Shown: positions 51,390 through 60,050, counted from the stretch's first letter. The stretch: 64,000 nucleotides of DNA from Paenibacillus xylanexedens (GCF_007680605.1 NZ_VEIO01000001.1:186001-250000), one strand, 5' to 3'. The notes: generated by a model not told the origin, from the letters alone. Program-made: numbers and translations.

Positions 51390-52937
51390 ATGCGTAAAAA
51401 AATGATTCGGCACCTGTCTGTGGTAATTGTTATGATGTTATTTGCTGGCGTGCTGGCGGCGTGTAACGGCGGCGGTTCTGGAGGGAATACGCAAGGTAAT
51501 GCTCAGGGAGGCACGTCGGACAACAAAGGCGAGAAAGTAACCCTGCAATTTTATATGCTTGGAGATGCTCCGAAAGACCTGCCTGTGATTGAGTCGGAGA
51601 TTAACAAGCTTGCTGAGGCCGATCTGAACGTAAATGTAAAATTCAACTTTACGTCCTGGACGGACTGGGATCAAAAATATAAATTGCTGCTGTCTTCCGG
51701 ACAGCCGATTGACTTAATCTTTACAGCAGACTGGACGAACTACCAGTCTTACGCGAAGAAAGGTGCTTTCCTGCCGCTGGATGAACTGTTGGCAAAAACA
51801 CCAAAGCTCAAATCTCATGTCCCGGATGATATGTGGAATGCGGTGAAGATTAACGACAAAATCTACACGGTTCCATCCACGTGGATTGAATACGTGACGG
51901 AAGGTATTGCATACCGTGAAGACCTGCGCGAAAAGTATAATCTGCCGAAGCCGGAATCGATGGAAACGCTCGAAGCATACCTGGACGGCATCAAGGCAAA
52001 TGAGCCCAATATGATTCCGATTGCAGACAGTAATGCAAACCATACGCATGGTGTTCGTCAATTGACTTCCAAACTGGTAAATACGGCGGGTCAGCTTCCA
52101 TATGGCCTGGATATTATGTATGATACACCATCTACAGTGACGTCCTACTGGGGCTCGCCACAGCATCTGGAAGACCTGAAAACATACAAACGTTGGATGG
52201 ATAAAGGCTTTTTTCCCAAAAACGTACTGAATGTGAAGGATACATCCAATTCCTTGTTGCAAAATGGTAAAGCAGCTGTCATTCTCGCTGGTGAGAATCC
52301 GAACAAATTCAATTCCGATGTGATCAAGGTTCAGTCCACTCACCCGGACTGGAAGCTCGGATATTTCCCTTATCCGAATGCGAAAGGCTTTGCACAGCCG
52401 GTACATCCGATTCACAACGGTTTTGCTATTCCGCGGAGCAGTAAAAATCCGGAAAGAGCACTGGAATTTTACGAGAAGCTTGTAACCGACAAACGTTATA
52501 ACTGGCTGACCGAGTATGGTGTGGAAGGCAAAAACTTCGAAGTCAAAGACGGATACTATCATATGATTGGCGATGCACAAAGCAATGGTTTCCCGCGTGA
52601 AGGCATGAATGGCTGGGCATGGCGTAATCCGGAGTTTATGCTGTATGACAAGAGCTTTGATGATGTACTCACTATGTTCAAAGACCTTGATAAGATCAAA
52701 AAACCCGATATCTTCACTGGTTTTGCCGAGGACTGGACACCTTATCAAGCGGAGAAAGCGGCTTTGGAACAAGTTGAGAAGCAATATCTGTATCCACTTA
52801 ACGTAGGCCTTGTTGCAGATGTAGAGGGCGGTTTGAATACGTTTATGGAAAAAGCAAAACAAGCCGGTCTGGACAAAATTCAGTCCGAGTATACAAAACA
52901 ATGGCAGGAGTACCTGAAATCTGCTGGTATACAATAA
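51390..52937 (+). CDS. Extracellular sugar-binding lipoprotein
   Basis: A 515-residue solute-binding protein. The signal peptide has basic residues (RKKMIRHL) and a lipobox (GVLAAC), so mature Cys is near residue 24. A low-complexity G/N/Q linker follows, then a two-lobed binding fold with LPVIESEINKLAEADLNVNV, AVILAGENPNKF and GWAWRNPEFMLY-type segments. The size and position match the LplA/YtcQ type of binding protein for CUT1 importers. The start is ATG 51390 with GGGAGG at 6 bp. An ABC ATPase and a glycoside hydrolase are not present, so the sugar is unknown. Confidence 0.88.
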   Translation: MRKKMIRHLSVVIVMMLFAGVLAACNGGGSGGNTQGNAQGGTSDNKGEKVTLQFYMLGDAPKDLPVIESEINKLAEADLNVNVKFNFTSWTDWDQKYKLLLSSGQPIDLIFTADWTNYQSYAKKGAFLPLDELLAKTPKLKSHVPDDMWNAVKINDKIYTVPSTWIEYVTEGIAYREDLREKYNLPKPESMETLEAYLDGIKANEPNMIPIADSNANHTHGVRQLTSKLVNTAGQLPYGLDIMYDTPSTVTSYWGSPQHLEDLKTYKRWMDKGFFPKNVLNVKDTSNSLLQNGKAAVILAGENPNKFNSDVIKVQSTHPDWKLGYFPYPNAKGFAQPVHPIHNGFAIPRSSKNPERALEFYEKLVTDKRYNWLTEYGVEGKNFEVKDGYYHMIGDAQSNGFPREGMNGWAWRNPEFMLYDKSFDDVLTMFKDLDKIKKPDIFTGFAEDWTPYQAEKAALEQVEKQYLYPLNVGLVADVEGGLNTFMEKAKQAGLDKIQSEYTKQWQEYLKSAGIQ

Positions 52938-52967
52938 GCGTGTGGTTAATTTTCAGACTTAAGAAAA

Positions 52968-52997
52968 AAAGGTGCCTTCCGTTTCGAAGGCACCTTT
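52968..52997. terminator. Terminator at the end of the sugar ABC operon
   Basis: AAAGGTGCCTTC (52968-52979) and GAAGGCACCTTT (52986-52997) form a perfect 12-bp stem with a 6-base loop, preceded by an A-run and followed by CTCTTC. The A-run suits the convergent glycosyltransferase gene as well. Confidence 0.85.
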
Positions 52998-53046
52998 CTC
53001 TTCGTTATAAGAGACAAGAAGGACGGGATTTTCAAACTGTAAAAGG

Positions 53047-54198
53047 TTATAAACGGGTCGACTCTGATGATACCGGCCGCATATCCTGTAACAAATTCAT
53101 AATAGACTGTGCGCTTTCCATCGGATGTACTTTGGCAATCTCGGCCAGATGGCGTTTCCGCTTCTGGAGCACCTCTGGATAGTGATGCAGCAGTTTGTTC
53201 ATCCACTTTACAACCACATCAAGGGAGGTAATTCGTTCACCCAATCCTCTGGCCGTAAAATAATGGACATTCTCTTCCTCCTGACCCGGGATCGGATTAT
53301 GAAACAGCATCGGAATACCTTTTGCCAAACCCTCACTGCAAGTCATTCCGCCTGGTTTTGTAATGAGTAGATCAGAGACTTCCATTAATTTATCAATTTC
53401 CGTTGTATACCCGATAATGTGGATATTTTCTTGCTGGAACAGTGGGTCCTGTTCCATGCTAATCCGTATCTTGTCATTACGTCCGAGACAGAAAATAATC
53501 TGGATATCTTCATGCCAGCGTGCTAATAATTGGTGAACCACTTTGTCACTGAGCATTCCCCAACCACCGCCCATAACAAGCACGGTAGGCATTTTTTTTA
53601 AGTTAAATCTGGATCGGATCTCGTCATGCACGGGATGCTCCCAGAAGTTTGGGTGCACCGGGATACCGGTTACCTTGATTTTCTCTACGGATACGCCTCG
53701 ATGCATCAACTTGGATTTAACTTCGTCAGAGGAGACGAGATACAGATCCACTTCAGGACTGATCCATGTACCATGTGCGTCATAATCCGTTAAAACGTTA
53801 CATAAAGGCACCTTCGTACCTAACCGCTTTAACCTGGATATAACCGCACTTGGAATCGGGTGCGTGCAGACAATAGCATCCGGATGCAACTGACGCACCA
53901 CACTGCGGGTATGGGTGTAAAACACTTTGTGCAGTGCAAGAGTTGTTAACCGATTCAATGGCTTTTTATATTGCTGTCTGTACATGTATCCAACAAGTTT
54001 GGGTTGATTGGTCACCGTTCTTTTGTACGCATTAATGATAAGTGGTGCAACTTTCGGGTTAAGAAAGCTTCCGAGTTCAAGCACTTTGGTCTGGATATTC
54101 GGCGACAGTTTTCGTAAGTGGCTGGACAATGCATAAGCAGCCTGGGTATGTCCTGCGCCAAATCCCTCAGATAATAGTAAGATTCTTTTTTTCTCCAC
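53047..54198 (-). CDS. UgtP-like diacylglycerol glucosyltransferase
   Basis: A 383-residue GT28-type glycosyltransferase. The N-terminal ILLLSEGFGAGHTQAAYAL, the CTHPIPSAV and YDAHGTWISPEVDLYLVSS segments, and the C-terminal nucleotide-sugar region (VLVMGGGWGM, ITKPGGMTCSEGLAKGIPML and FHNPIPGQEEEN) match the UgtP/MGDG synthase family. Such enzymes add glucose from UDP-glucose to diacylglycerol for glycolipid and lipoteichoic acid anchor synthesis. It starts at GTG 54198 with CAGGTGA at 7 bp. It is downstream of the PAP2 gene on the same strand (50 bp). The sugar specificity is inferred. Confidence 0.82.
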   Translation of the reverse strand: MEKKRILLLSEGFGAGHTQAAYALSSHLRKLSPNIQTKVLELGSFLNPKVAPLIINAYKRTVTNQPKLVGYMYRQQYKKPLNRLTTLALHKVFYTHTRSVVRQLHPDAIVCTHPIPSAVISRLKRLGTKVPLCNVLTDYDAHGTWISPEVDLYLVSSDEVKSKLMHRGVSVEKIKVTGIPVHPNFWEHPVHDEIRSRFNLKKMPTVLVMGGGWGMLSDKVVHQLLARWHEDIQIIFCLGRNDKIRISMEQDPLFQQENIHIIGYTTEIDKLMEVSDLLITKPGGMTCSEGLAKGIPMLFHNPIPGQEEENVHYFTARGLGERITSLDVVVKWMNKLLHHYPEVLQKRKRHLAEIAKVHPMESAQSIMNLLQDMRPVSSESTRL

Positions 54199-54248
54199 GC
54201 TTGCTTCACCTGTTCCTGCTAGGTTTTCCTGAGTCTAACATATCGGCT

Positions 54249-54776
54249 TTAAGCCCAGAATGCAACTGTAGCAAGTGCGACTAAAGTACCGATTGTGGCT
54301 CCTGCCAACACATCGGACGGATAGTGTAGCCCCAGATAGATTCGAGAGAATCCGACAATAAGGGCCACAGGAAGCAAAGTCAGCAATAGAAACGGCTCAG
54401 TAGTCATAAAGGGTACTGTAACCGAAAAAATAGCGGTTGTATGCCCCGACGGAAACGAATGGTCTGTCAGTGGGTTGCGAAACGTTATTGTATCAGGCAA
54501 GGCCAGATAAGGTCGAATGCGAGGATACAATTTTTTGGCAATGGCTACAGGAATATGACTTACCGCTAATGCGATGCAGGCTTGAAGCCCGGTCGTACTC
54601 CAGGGAGCCGGGGCCAGTAGCCAGATTAACAAAGATACTGCAATGGAAGAAGTTGCTCCACCGAGATGGGTGAAATAGTACAGCCAGAAATTCATAAATC
54701 GATTATGAAGCCGGCCGTTAATCCACATAAACACATTACGATCGTACTTTTGAAACTTTAAGAAAAAACGGCTCAT
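54249..54776 (-). CDS. PAP2-superfamily phosphatase
   Basis: A 175-residue membrane phosphatase with about five helices. The three PAP2 motifs are KKLYPRIRPYL (C1), PSGHTTAIF (C2, with the Ser-Gly-His) and SRIYLGLHYPSDVLAG (C3, with the catalytic His). Members dephosphorylate undecaprenyl diphosphate or phosphatidate-type lipids, and this size is near that of BcrC-like undecaprenyl-diphosphatases. A GGCAGGAGG ribosome site precedes the ATG. A likely operon partner is the UgtP-like gene. The leader (54784-54862) has stable hairpins. Confidence 0.85.
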   Translation of the reverse strand: MSRFFLKFQKYDRNVFMWINGRLHNRFMNFWLYYFTHLGGATSSIAVSLLIWLLAPAPWSTTGLQACIALAVSHIPVAIAKKLYPRIRPYLALPDTITFRNPLTDHSFPSGHTTAIFSVTVPFMTTEPFLLLTLLPVALIVGFSRIYLGLHYPSDVLAGATIGTLVALATVAFWA

Positions 54777-54783
54777 ATTGGCC

Positions 54784-54862
54784 TCCTGCCAGTCAGGCCG
54801 TCCCGAGGACGGCAGTATTTCCGGGATGTTACCCGTGTCGGTTTGCCACCTGTGTAGTATAT
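54784..54862 (-). promoter_or_regulatory. Structured leader of the PAP2 gene
   Basis: On the reverse strand, GCCGTCC-TCG-GGACGGC forms a 7-bp hairpin (54797-54813) just before the GGCAGGAGG ribosome site. CGGG-taacat-CCCG precedes it. CTGCC in the hairpin arm can also pair with GGCAG at the ribosome site, so two folds compete. It does not match a riboswitch class that I can name. Confidence 0.4.
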
Positions 54863-54997
54863 AACCGATTTTGAAGGTCTTGAGGTTATTTCAGGCATAT
54901 GTTTATCATATTTTTAAATGTTGTCCTTTTCAAGAAGAAGACATGTAAAGAACGTAAAATTCATGTAAAAGAGTGGATGAAAAACCAATGGTCTTTT

Positions 54998-55486
54998 TTG
55001 ACTTCATTCTGCGAAAAAAGATACAATGATTCAACATGGCTGAAATGAGGTAAAAAAATGTGAGTTTTAGATTAAACTTTTTGGTGGCCATTTACGTTAT
55101 TTGATGTAGAGAGACGGTTCAGTTGCAGGAAGCCACATCAAAAAGAAGGGACTTTAGAAATAAAAATCAAGAAAACGGCTGAAAATAAGATATATCAGGC
55201 ATGAATGCGAGGTTGTGGCATCACGGAGTGGCTATTCAGCGTTTAAAGTTCACATTTCTGCTTCAGAAAGTGGAATTGGGGTTTTGACAAATTGCTGAAA
55301 AGAATACAGAATCGATAAAGCAGCCAACTGGTCGCAACCATGATTTGAAACATTGTCTGAATGATTGACGTAGTACACAAAAGCACAGGGTCATATTCTG
55401 CAATTACAAAAAAAATAAAATGCAGAATCAGGAAGAGAAATGCTAAAGTAATCTGGGTTTTATCTAAAAGGGGGTAACAGAGAACG
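54998..55486 (+). promoter_or_regulatory. Promoter and long leader of the GT2 gene
   Basis: TTGACT (54998-55003) is followed after 18 bp by TACAAT (55022-55027), giving a leader of about 450 bases if it is the start. The leader can fold in two ways: CTTTTTGGTGGC (near 55076) with GCCACATCAAAAAG (near 55132), or TTTGATGT (near 55102) with ACATCAAA in the same arm. A second candidate promoter, TTGACA (55284) with CAGAAT at 17 bp, is closer to the gene. No gene is seen in 54863-55486. Confidence 0.45.
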
Positions 55487-56725
55487 ATGTTGGACGCTAT
55501 ATTCGTCACGCTGCAGGTCATTCTGGCGCTGCTTGCCGTGTACCAATTCACGTTTTCGCTGTTCGGTCTGTATAAGAAAAAGAAAAAGAAAAATTATCCT
55601 GCAACAAAATCATTTGCTGTGCTGGTTGCTGCTCACAATGAGGAACAGGTTATCGGTGCGTTGATGGAAAACCTGAAGGAACTGGATTATCCGAGAGATC
55701 TGTACGATGTATTTGTCATCTGTGACAACTGTACAGACAGCACGGCAGAAATCGTTCGTCAGCATGGCTGGAATGCATGTGTACGTACGAATCCAGACTT
55801 GAGAGGTAAAGGGCACGCTATCGAGTGGATGCTTAAATACCTGTGGGATTTGCCTCGCCAGTATGATGCGGTTGTTATGCTTGATGCTGATAATCTGGTT
55901 GAGCAAAACTTCTTGCTTGAAATGAATAATGACTTGTGCAATGGAGCACGTGTTATTCAGGGATACATCGATACGAAAAATCCTGAAGATTCATGGATCA
56001 CTGCGGCTTATGGTGTATCGTACTGGTACATCAACCGGCTATGGCAGTTGTCTCGTCACAACCTGAACATGGCGAATTTCCTCGGCGGTACAGGGATGTG
56101 CTTCGAGACCAATCTGCTAAAAGAAATTGGCTGGGGCGCTACAAGCCTTGTGGAAGACCTGGAGTTTACGATGCGAAGTGTACAGCGTAATGTGTATCCG
56201 GTGTTTAACTATGATGCCAAGGTTTTCGATGAGAAACCATTGACATTTAAAGCTTCAGCTAGACAACGTTTGCGCTGGATGCAAGGGCACTTTACGGTAG
56301 CGAGAAGATACTTTTTCCCATTGTTATGGCAGTCAATCAAGGAAAGAAGTCTGGTCAAGTTTGATCTGGCTGTGTACGGTGCCAACGTCTATGTGGTGCT
56401 ACTAACCTTCCTGTTGACGGCTGTAATGTCAATCGATATTTATGTATTGGACGGCCCGCATATCGCTAACATTTATGGATATTTCCCATTATGGGTTGGA
56501 TTCATAGCGATCGGCATGAACGTGTTAACGTTCCTGTTGTCTATGGCACTCGAAAAAGTTAAGTTTGCTAAAGTGTATCTGTATCTGATTCTGTTCCCGA
56601 TTTATTTGTTGTCATGGTATCCAATTACGTTTTATGCGTTCTTTACGCAAAACAACAAACAATGGAGCCACACGCAACATACACGTGTTGTGCGTCTGGA
56701 TGAAGTACAGAGCAAACAAGGCTAA
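55487..56725 (+). CDS. Membrane glycosyltransferase family 2 (processive type)
   Basis: A 412-residue GT2 enzyme. It has one N-terminal helix (3-27), the catalytic domain with VLVAAHNEEQVIGALMENLK, MLDADN (D-x-D), LVEDLEF (catalytic ED) and QRLRWMQGH (Q-x-x-R-W), then about four C-terminal membrane helices. This is the design of cellulose, hyaluronan and poly-GlcNAc synthases, so a polysaccharide is a likely product. The basic run KKKKKK after helix one fits a cytoplasmic loop. The ribosome site AAGGGGG lies 12 bp from the ATG. No export or modification genes are adjacent, and the product is unknown. Confidence 0.83.
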   Translation: MLDAIFVTLQVILALLAVYQFTFSLFGLYKKKKKKNYPATKSFAVLVAAHNEEQVIGALMENLKELDYPRDLYDVFVICDNCTDSTAEIVRQHGWNACVRTNPDLRGKGHAIEWMLKYLWDLPRQYDAVVMLDADNLVEQNFLLEMNNDLCNGARVIQGYIDTKNPEDSWITAAYGVSYWYINRLWQLSRHNLNMANFLGGTGMCFETNLLKEIGWGATSLVEDLEFTMRSVQRNVYPVFNYDAKVFDEKPLTFKASARQRLRWMQGHFTVARRYFFPLLWQSIKERSLVKFDLAVYGANVYVVLLTFLLTAVMSIDIYVLDGPHIANIYGYFPLWVGFIAIGMNVLTFLLSMALEKVKFAKVYLYLILFPIYLLSWYPITFYAFFTQNNKQWSHTQHTRVVRLDEVQSKQG

Positions 56726-56805
56726 CTTTTGGATAGATTAATTGGTGAACCTTTGCATAGCTATGAATGTTGTCACATTCTTTTTACAAAAAAGTGTTTT
56801 GTATG

Positions 56806-56835
56806 TTGACAATGTTTGTTGGCAGATGTTATAGT
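56806..56835 (+). promoter_or_regulatory. Promoter of the infC-rpmI-rplT operon
   Basis: TTGACA (56806-56811) and TATAGT (56830-56835) are 18 bp apart, about 215 bp upstream of infC, leaving a leader of about 210 bases. Confidence 0.75.
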
Positions 56836-56841
56836 ATTCAA

Positions 56842-57002
56842 GTGCGTTAAACAAATAGCAAAATGGAATCACAAGCAGAAGTCCGACTTCTCACCTGACC
56901 AACATACGTTGGCTGGTCAACGATCCCAATAATTTATGAAGTGTATACTCATGAAGAATTGTGTTGATTACAGGGATGTCGGTAGCTTGACCGGCATCCC
57001 TT
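56842..57002 (+). promoter_or_regulatory. infC leader with L20-type attenuator
   Basis: The leader contains TGACCA-TGGTCA pairing around 56898-56920 and a terminator hairpin GGGATGTCGG (56973-56982) with CCGGCATCCC (56991-57000) followed by TTTTATTTTT. It is in the position of the ribosomal-protein L20 leader known for this operon in Bacillales, in which L20 binding causes premature termination. The pairing is read by eye. Confidence 0.7.
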
Positions 57003-57050
57003 TTATTTTTGTGTAACAGGATATTCAAAATGACCTGGAGGTGGACGGTT

Positions 57051-57560
57051 ATTAGTAAAGATCACATGATTAATGACGAGATTCGGGCGAAGGAAGTACG
57101 CCTTGTCGGAGCTGAAGGAGAACAAATCGGGATCACTCCCATTCGTGAAGCACTTCAAATGGCAATTGACCTGAACTTGGACCTGGTTAATGTGGCCCCG
57201 CAGGCTAAACCGCCGGTGTGCCGCATCATGGACTATGGCAAATTCCGCTATGAGCAACAAAAGAAAGAAAAAGAAGCCCGTAAGAACCAGAAAATTGTTG
57301 ATATTAAAGAAGTATGGTTCCGTTCCAATATTGAGGAGCACGATTATCAAACGAAGCTTCGTAATGTAGTTAAGTTTTTGAAAGAAGGCGACAAAGTGAA
57401 ATGCTCCGTTCGTTATCGCGGACGTGAGATTGCACACGCGTCTATTGGCCAAAAGATTTTGGAACGCGTTAAGGTGGAAGTTGCAGAACTTTGTACCGTT
57501 GAACGTCAACCGAAACTGGAAGGCCGCAGTATGATTATGATCTTGGCTCCTAAAGCCTGA
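57051..57560 (+). CDS. infC: Translation initiation factor IF-3
   Basis: A 169-residue protein that binds the 30S subunit and checks start-codon pairing. The N-terminal half has MINDEIRAKEVRLVG and the C-terminal domain has RSNIEEHDYQTKLRNVVKFL and GREIAHASIG. The start is the non-standard codon ATT at 57051, with GGAGGTG 7 bp upstream; reading from it gives the usual MISKDHMIND N-terminus, while an in-frame upstream GTG at 57009 would add residues not seen in the family. ATT starts on infC are known and allow autoregulation by IF-3. It is the first gene of infC-rpmI-rplT. Confidence 0.95.
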   Translation: MSKDHMINDEIRAKEVRLVGAEGEQIGITPIREALQMAIDLNLDLVNVAPQAKPPVCRIMDYGKFRYEQQKKEKEARKNQKIVDIKEVWFRSNIEEHDYQTKLRNVVKFLKEGDKVKCSVRYRGREIAHASIGQKILERVKVEVAELCTVERQPKLEGRSMIMILAPKA

Positions 57561-57584
57561 TAACATTGGAGGAGGAAACACAAC

Positions 57585-57788
57585 ATGCCTAAAATGAAAA
57601 CACACAGCAGTTTGAAAGGACGCTTCAAAATTACCGGTTCCGGTAAAGTCCTTCGTTACAAAGCTCACAAAAACCACTTGCTTTCTCACAAATCCAAACG
57701 TGCTAAGCGCGTTTTGAACGGCAACCCTGTAATGGCTGCTGGCGACGTGAGACGTTTGAAACAAGGTTTGGCTAACCTGAAAGGTTAA
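57585..57788 (+). CDS. rpmI: 50S ribosomal protein L35
   Basis: A 67-residue basic protein of the large subunit with the family pattern PKMKTHSSLKGRFKITGSGK and KSKRAKRVL. It lies 24 bp after infC with GGAGGAGG upstream, in the usual infC-rpmI-rplT order. Length is typical, and its basic helices suit rRNA binding. Confidence 0.97.
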   Translation: MPKMKTHSSLKGRFKITGSGKVLRYKAHKNHLLSHKSKRAKRVLNGNPVMAAGDVRRLKQGLANLKG

Positions 57789-57876
57789 TTCAAAATAGTA
57801 GATTCCGTACGGGGGATTGGCTTCGGCCATACACATACCACGGATACATTTATATTTATTTGGGAGGTTCTTTAAT

Positions 57877-58236
57877 ATGGCAAGAGTAAAAGGCGGTTTT
57901 GTAGTACGTCGTCGTCATAAAAAGGTTTTGAAACTGGCAAGAGGTTATTTCGGTTCCAAACACCGTATCTTTAAAACAGCTAATGAGCAAGTAATGAAAT
58001 CCTTGGTATACGCATACCGTGACCGTCGCAACACAAAACGTAACTTCCGCAGACTGTGGATCGTTCGTATCAATGCTGCAGCACGTATGAACGGTTTGTC
58101 TTACAACAAATTGATCCACGGATTGAAACTTGCTGGTGTAGACATGAACCGCAAAATGTTGGCTGATCTGGCCGTTAATGACATCAATGCGTTCAACTCT
58201 TTGGCTACTGTAGCTAAAGGCAAAATCAACGCTTAA
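57877..58236 (+). CDS. rplT: 50S ribosomal protein L20
   Basis: A 119-residue basic protein of the large subunit that binds 23S rRNA early in assembly and represses its own operon by binding the leader. The sequence [20 protein letters not shown] and the long helix with [20 protein letters not shown] are family marks. The start was set at ATG 57877 (GGGAGG 9 bp upstream); the frame is open to 57817 but those residues do not fit the family. A terminator follows after 14 bp. Confidence 0.97.
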   Translation: MARVKGGFVVRRRHKKVLKLARGYFGSKHRIFKTANEQVMKSLVYAYRDRRNTKRNFRRLWIVRINAAARMNGLSYNKLIHGLKLAGVDMNRKMLADLAVNDINAFNSLATVAKGKINA

Positions 58237-58249
58237 ATCTGTATGAAGT

Positions 58250-58273
58250 AAGCCGCCGTACCTATGGCGGCTT
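58250..58273 (+). terminator. Terminator of the infC operon
   Basis: AAGCCGCC (58250-58257) and GGCGGCTT (58266-58273) form a perfect 8-bp stem with an 8-base loop and a following TTTTTTA. It ends infC-rpmI-rplT. Confidence 0.9.
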
Positions 58274-58516
58274 TTTTTACGGGCTTGAGAATAAAAATGG
58301 CTTAGGAAGAACAACCTAAACATATCGCAAAAGCTGGAAGTGATAGCAACGATGGAACGCCGTTGGTGAATAACACAGCGTGGCATTACATAAAACACGA
58401 ACGGTACAAAAATACAAATGAATCAGAGTGGTTTTACAAAAAGTTTGAAGCGAATGTGATATTTTTGTTATATAACATCACATCGCTGTAACGTTAGTGT
58501 GTTAAAACACTAAATT

Positions 58517-58530
58517 ATTAAGCGCTTTCA
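58517..58530. promoter_or_regulatory. Candidate cre-like site in the gap upstream of the BMP operon
   Basis: ATTAAGCGCTTTCA has a perfect right half of the palindromic cre sequence and a weak left half. It lies about 280 bp upstream of the BMP lipoprotein gene. The rest of the 537-bp gap (58274-58810) has no gene that I can support; I searched it for a purine riboswitch and saw none. Confidence 0.3.
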
Positions 58531-58810
58531 ATAAAAAAAGTACAAAAATAAGTGGTTTTTGGTGATTATACATCTGGATTTTAACACTGGTTGATTGTAT
58601 AATCACCTCTAGTAGGCCAGTCCTAAATTTTTCTTTTCGGGTCATAATGTTCGGTTTTTCGACAGATGAACAGATGTATCGTCTATAGGAATACGCTTTT
58701 AGTGAGCCATTGGCGAAACATTTCGCTTTTAACCTGTTCTTTATATCTGTTGAGCCGAGCAGTGCAGACGAGATTTGAAAGGGACATATTATTAAGGGGG
58801 AAAAAGAGAA

Positions 58811-59851
58811 ATGAAAAAAATGCTTAGCCTGTCTCTGGTAATGTTGCTGGCAGTATCGGTTATGCTCGCAGGATGCGGAAGCAAACCGAAAGAAGAAACA
58901 AATGCCGGAGGAGATAACGGTGGAACTTCCACTGAAGCCAAATCCGATGTTCAAATCGGTATGGTTACTGACGTAGGCGGCGTAAACGACAAATCCTTCA
59001 ACCAATCGGCTTGGGAAGCACTGCAAGCAACCGAAACTGAAACAGGTGCAAAAGTAAAATACCTGCAAAGTAAATCCGATGAAGAATATATTCCTAACTT
59101 GAACGAATTTGTTAAAGGTGGATACACTCTGACTTGGGGTATTGGTTTCCAACTGGCTGATGCGATCAAAACGGTAGCTGAGCAAAACCCTGATGCTAAA
59201 CTGGCGATCATCGACAGCGTAGTGGATGCACCTAACGTGAAATCCGTAACATTCGCTGAAGAAGAAGGATCTTTCCTGGTTGGTGTTGTTGCTGGTCTTT
59301 CAACAAAAACAAATAAAGTTGGTTTCGTAGGTGGTATGGATAGCCCGCTGATCAAAAAGTTCGAAGTTGGTTTCAGAGAAGGGGTTAAAGCAGTAAACCC
59401 TAAAGCTGAATTCATCTCTAACTATACAGGTGCTTTTGACAAGCCTGACTTGGGTAAAGCAGCGGCAGCTACATTGTACAACAAAGGCGTTGACATCATT
59501 TTCCACGCTTCCGGTGCAACAGGTAACGGCGTGTTCAATGAAGCGATTGCTCGTAAAAAACAAGGTCAAGATGTATGGGTTATCGGTGTAGACAAAGACC
59601 AATCCCTTGAATTCGGCGATGAAGTAACACTGACTTCCATGATCAAAAAAGTAGACGAAGCGGTTAAACGCGTTAATAAAGAAGTTGTTGACGGTACATT
59701 TGCTGGTGGATCCGAGAATCTGACGCTGAAAGAAAACGGCGTAGGTATCGCGGACACTTCCAGTAAAAATGTAAAACCAGAAGTTCTGGCTAAAGTTGAC
59801 GAATACAAAGAAAAAATCATCAGCGGCGAAATCAAAGTACCTACTGAGTAA
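58811..59851 (+). CDS. BMP-family nucleoside-binding lipoprotein
   Basis: A 346-residue lipoprotein. The signal peptide has a lipobox (MLAGC), so mature Cys is near residue 22, and a polar linker follows. The Bmp/PnrA fold shows GMVTDVGGVNDKSFNQSAWE, VGFVGGMDSPLIKKFEVGF, HASGATGNGVFNEAI and VIGVDKDQ, which contact purine nucleosides in known structures. It is the binding protein for the ABC importer encoded by the next three genes (NupNOPQ/YufNOPQ type). AAGGGGG lies upstream. The 199-bp space after it has a strong hairpin, which usually raises binding-protein levels relative to the rest. Confidence 0.92.
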   Translation: MKKMLSLSLVMLLAVSVMLAGCGSKPKEETNAGGDNGGTSTEAKSDVQIGMVTDVGGVNDKSFNQSAWEALQATETETGAKVKYLQSKSDEEYIPNLNEFVKGGYTLTWGIGFQLADAIKTVAEQNPDAKLAIIDSVVDAPNVKSVTFAEEEGSFLVGVVAGLSTKTNKVGFVGGMDSPLIKKFEVGFREGVKAVNPKAEFISNYTGAFDKPDLGKAAAATLYNKGVDIIFHASGATGNGVFNEAIARKKQGQDVWVIGVDKDQSLEFGDEVTLTSMIKKVDEAVKRVNKEVVDGTFAGGSENLTLKENGVGIADTSSKNVKPEVLAKVDEYKEKIISGEIKVPTE

Positions 59852-59897
59852 TACGAATTCGTAGCCATTTTGATATCTGCTGTATTATAATCATCCG

Positions 59898-59915
59898 GGC
59901 CGGTCTTGACCGGCC
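59898..59915 (+). terminator. Intercistronic hairpin between the BMP protein and ATPase genes
   Basis: GGCCGGTC (59898-59905) and GACCGGCC (59908-59915) form a perfect inverted repeat with a short loop. It lacks a T-run, so it is probably a partial terminator or mRNA-stabilising hairpin. Confidence 0.6.
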
Positions 59916-60050
59916 TTGTGATTGTAAAGGCAGGAACATTTGATCAAGGCATTATAACATTTGTACAATTCAACCATTGCAATAGTGCTCCGAGTAGGAG
60001 CTTTTCTTTCGTTTGCGGAACCAAACTATATCAGTTATAAGGGTGATTAC

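Noticed and set aside
51714-52934. 406-residue reverse-strand frame opposite the sugar-binding protein
   Set aside because: It lies entirely within the binding-protein gene, has a Cys/Phe/Ile-rich composition typical of antisense frames, and no motif.
54784-54862. c-di-GMP (GEMM) riboswitch in the PAP2 leader
   Set aside because: A GGCAAACC stretch recalls GEMM, but the rest of the conserved core (GACGCAAAGCC and the tetraloop receptor) is absent.
58274-58810. Purine riboswitch before the nucleoside importer
   Set aside because: The conserved core elements of purine riboswitches could not be found in the gap.
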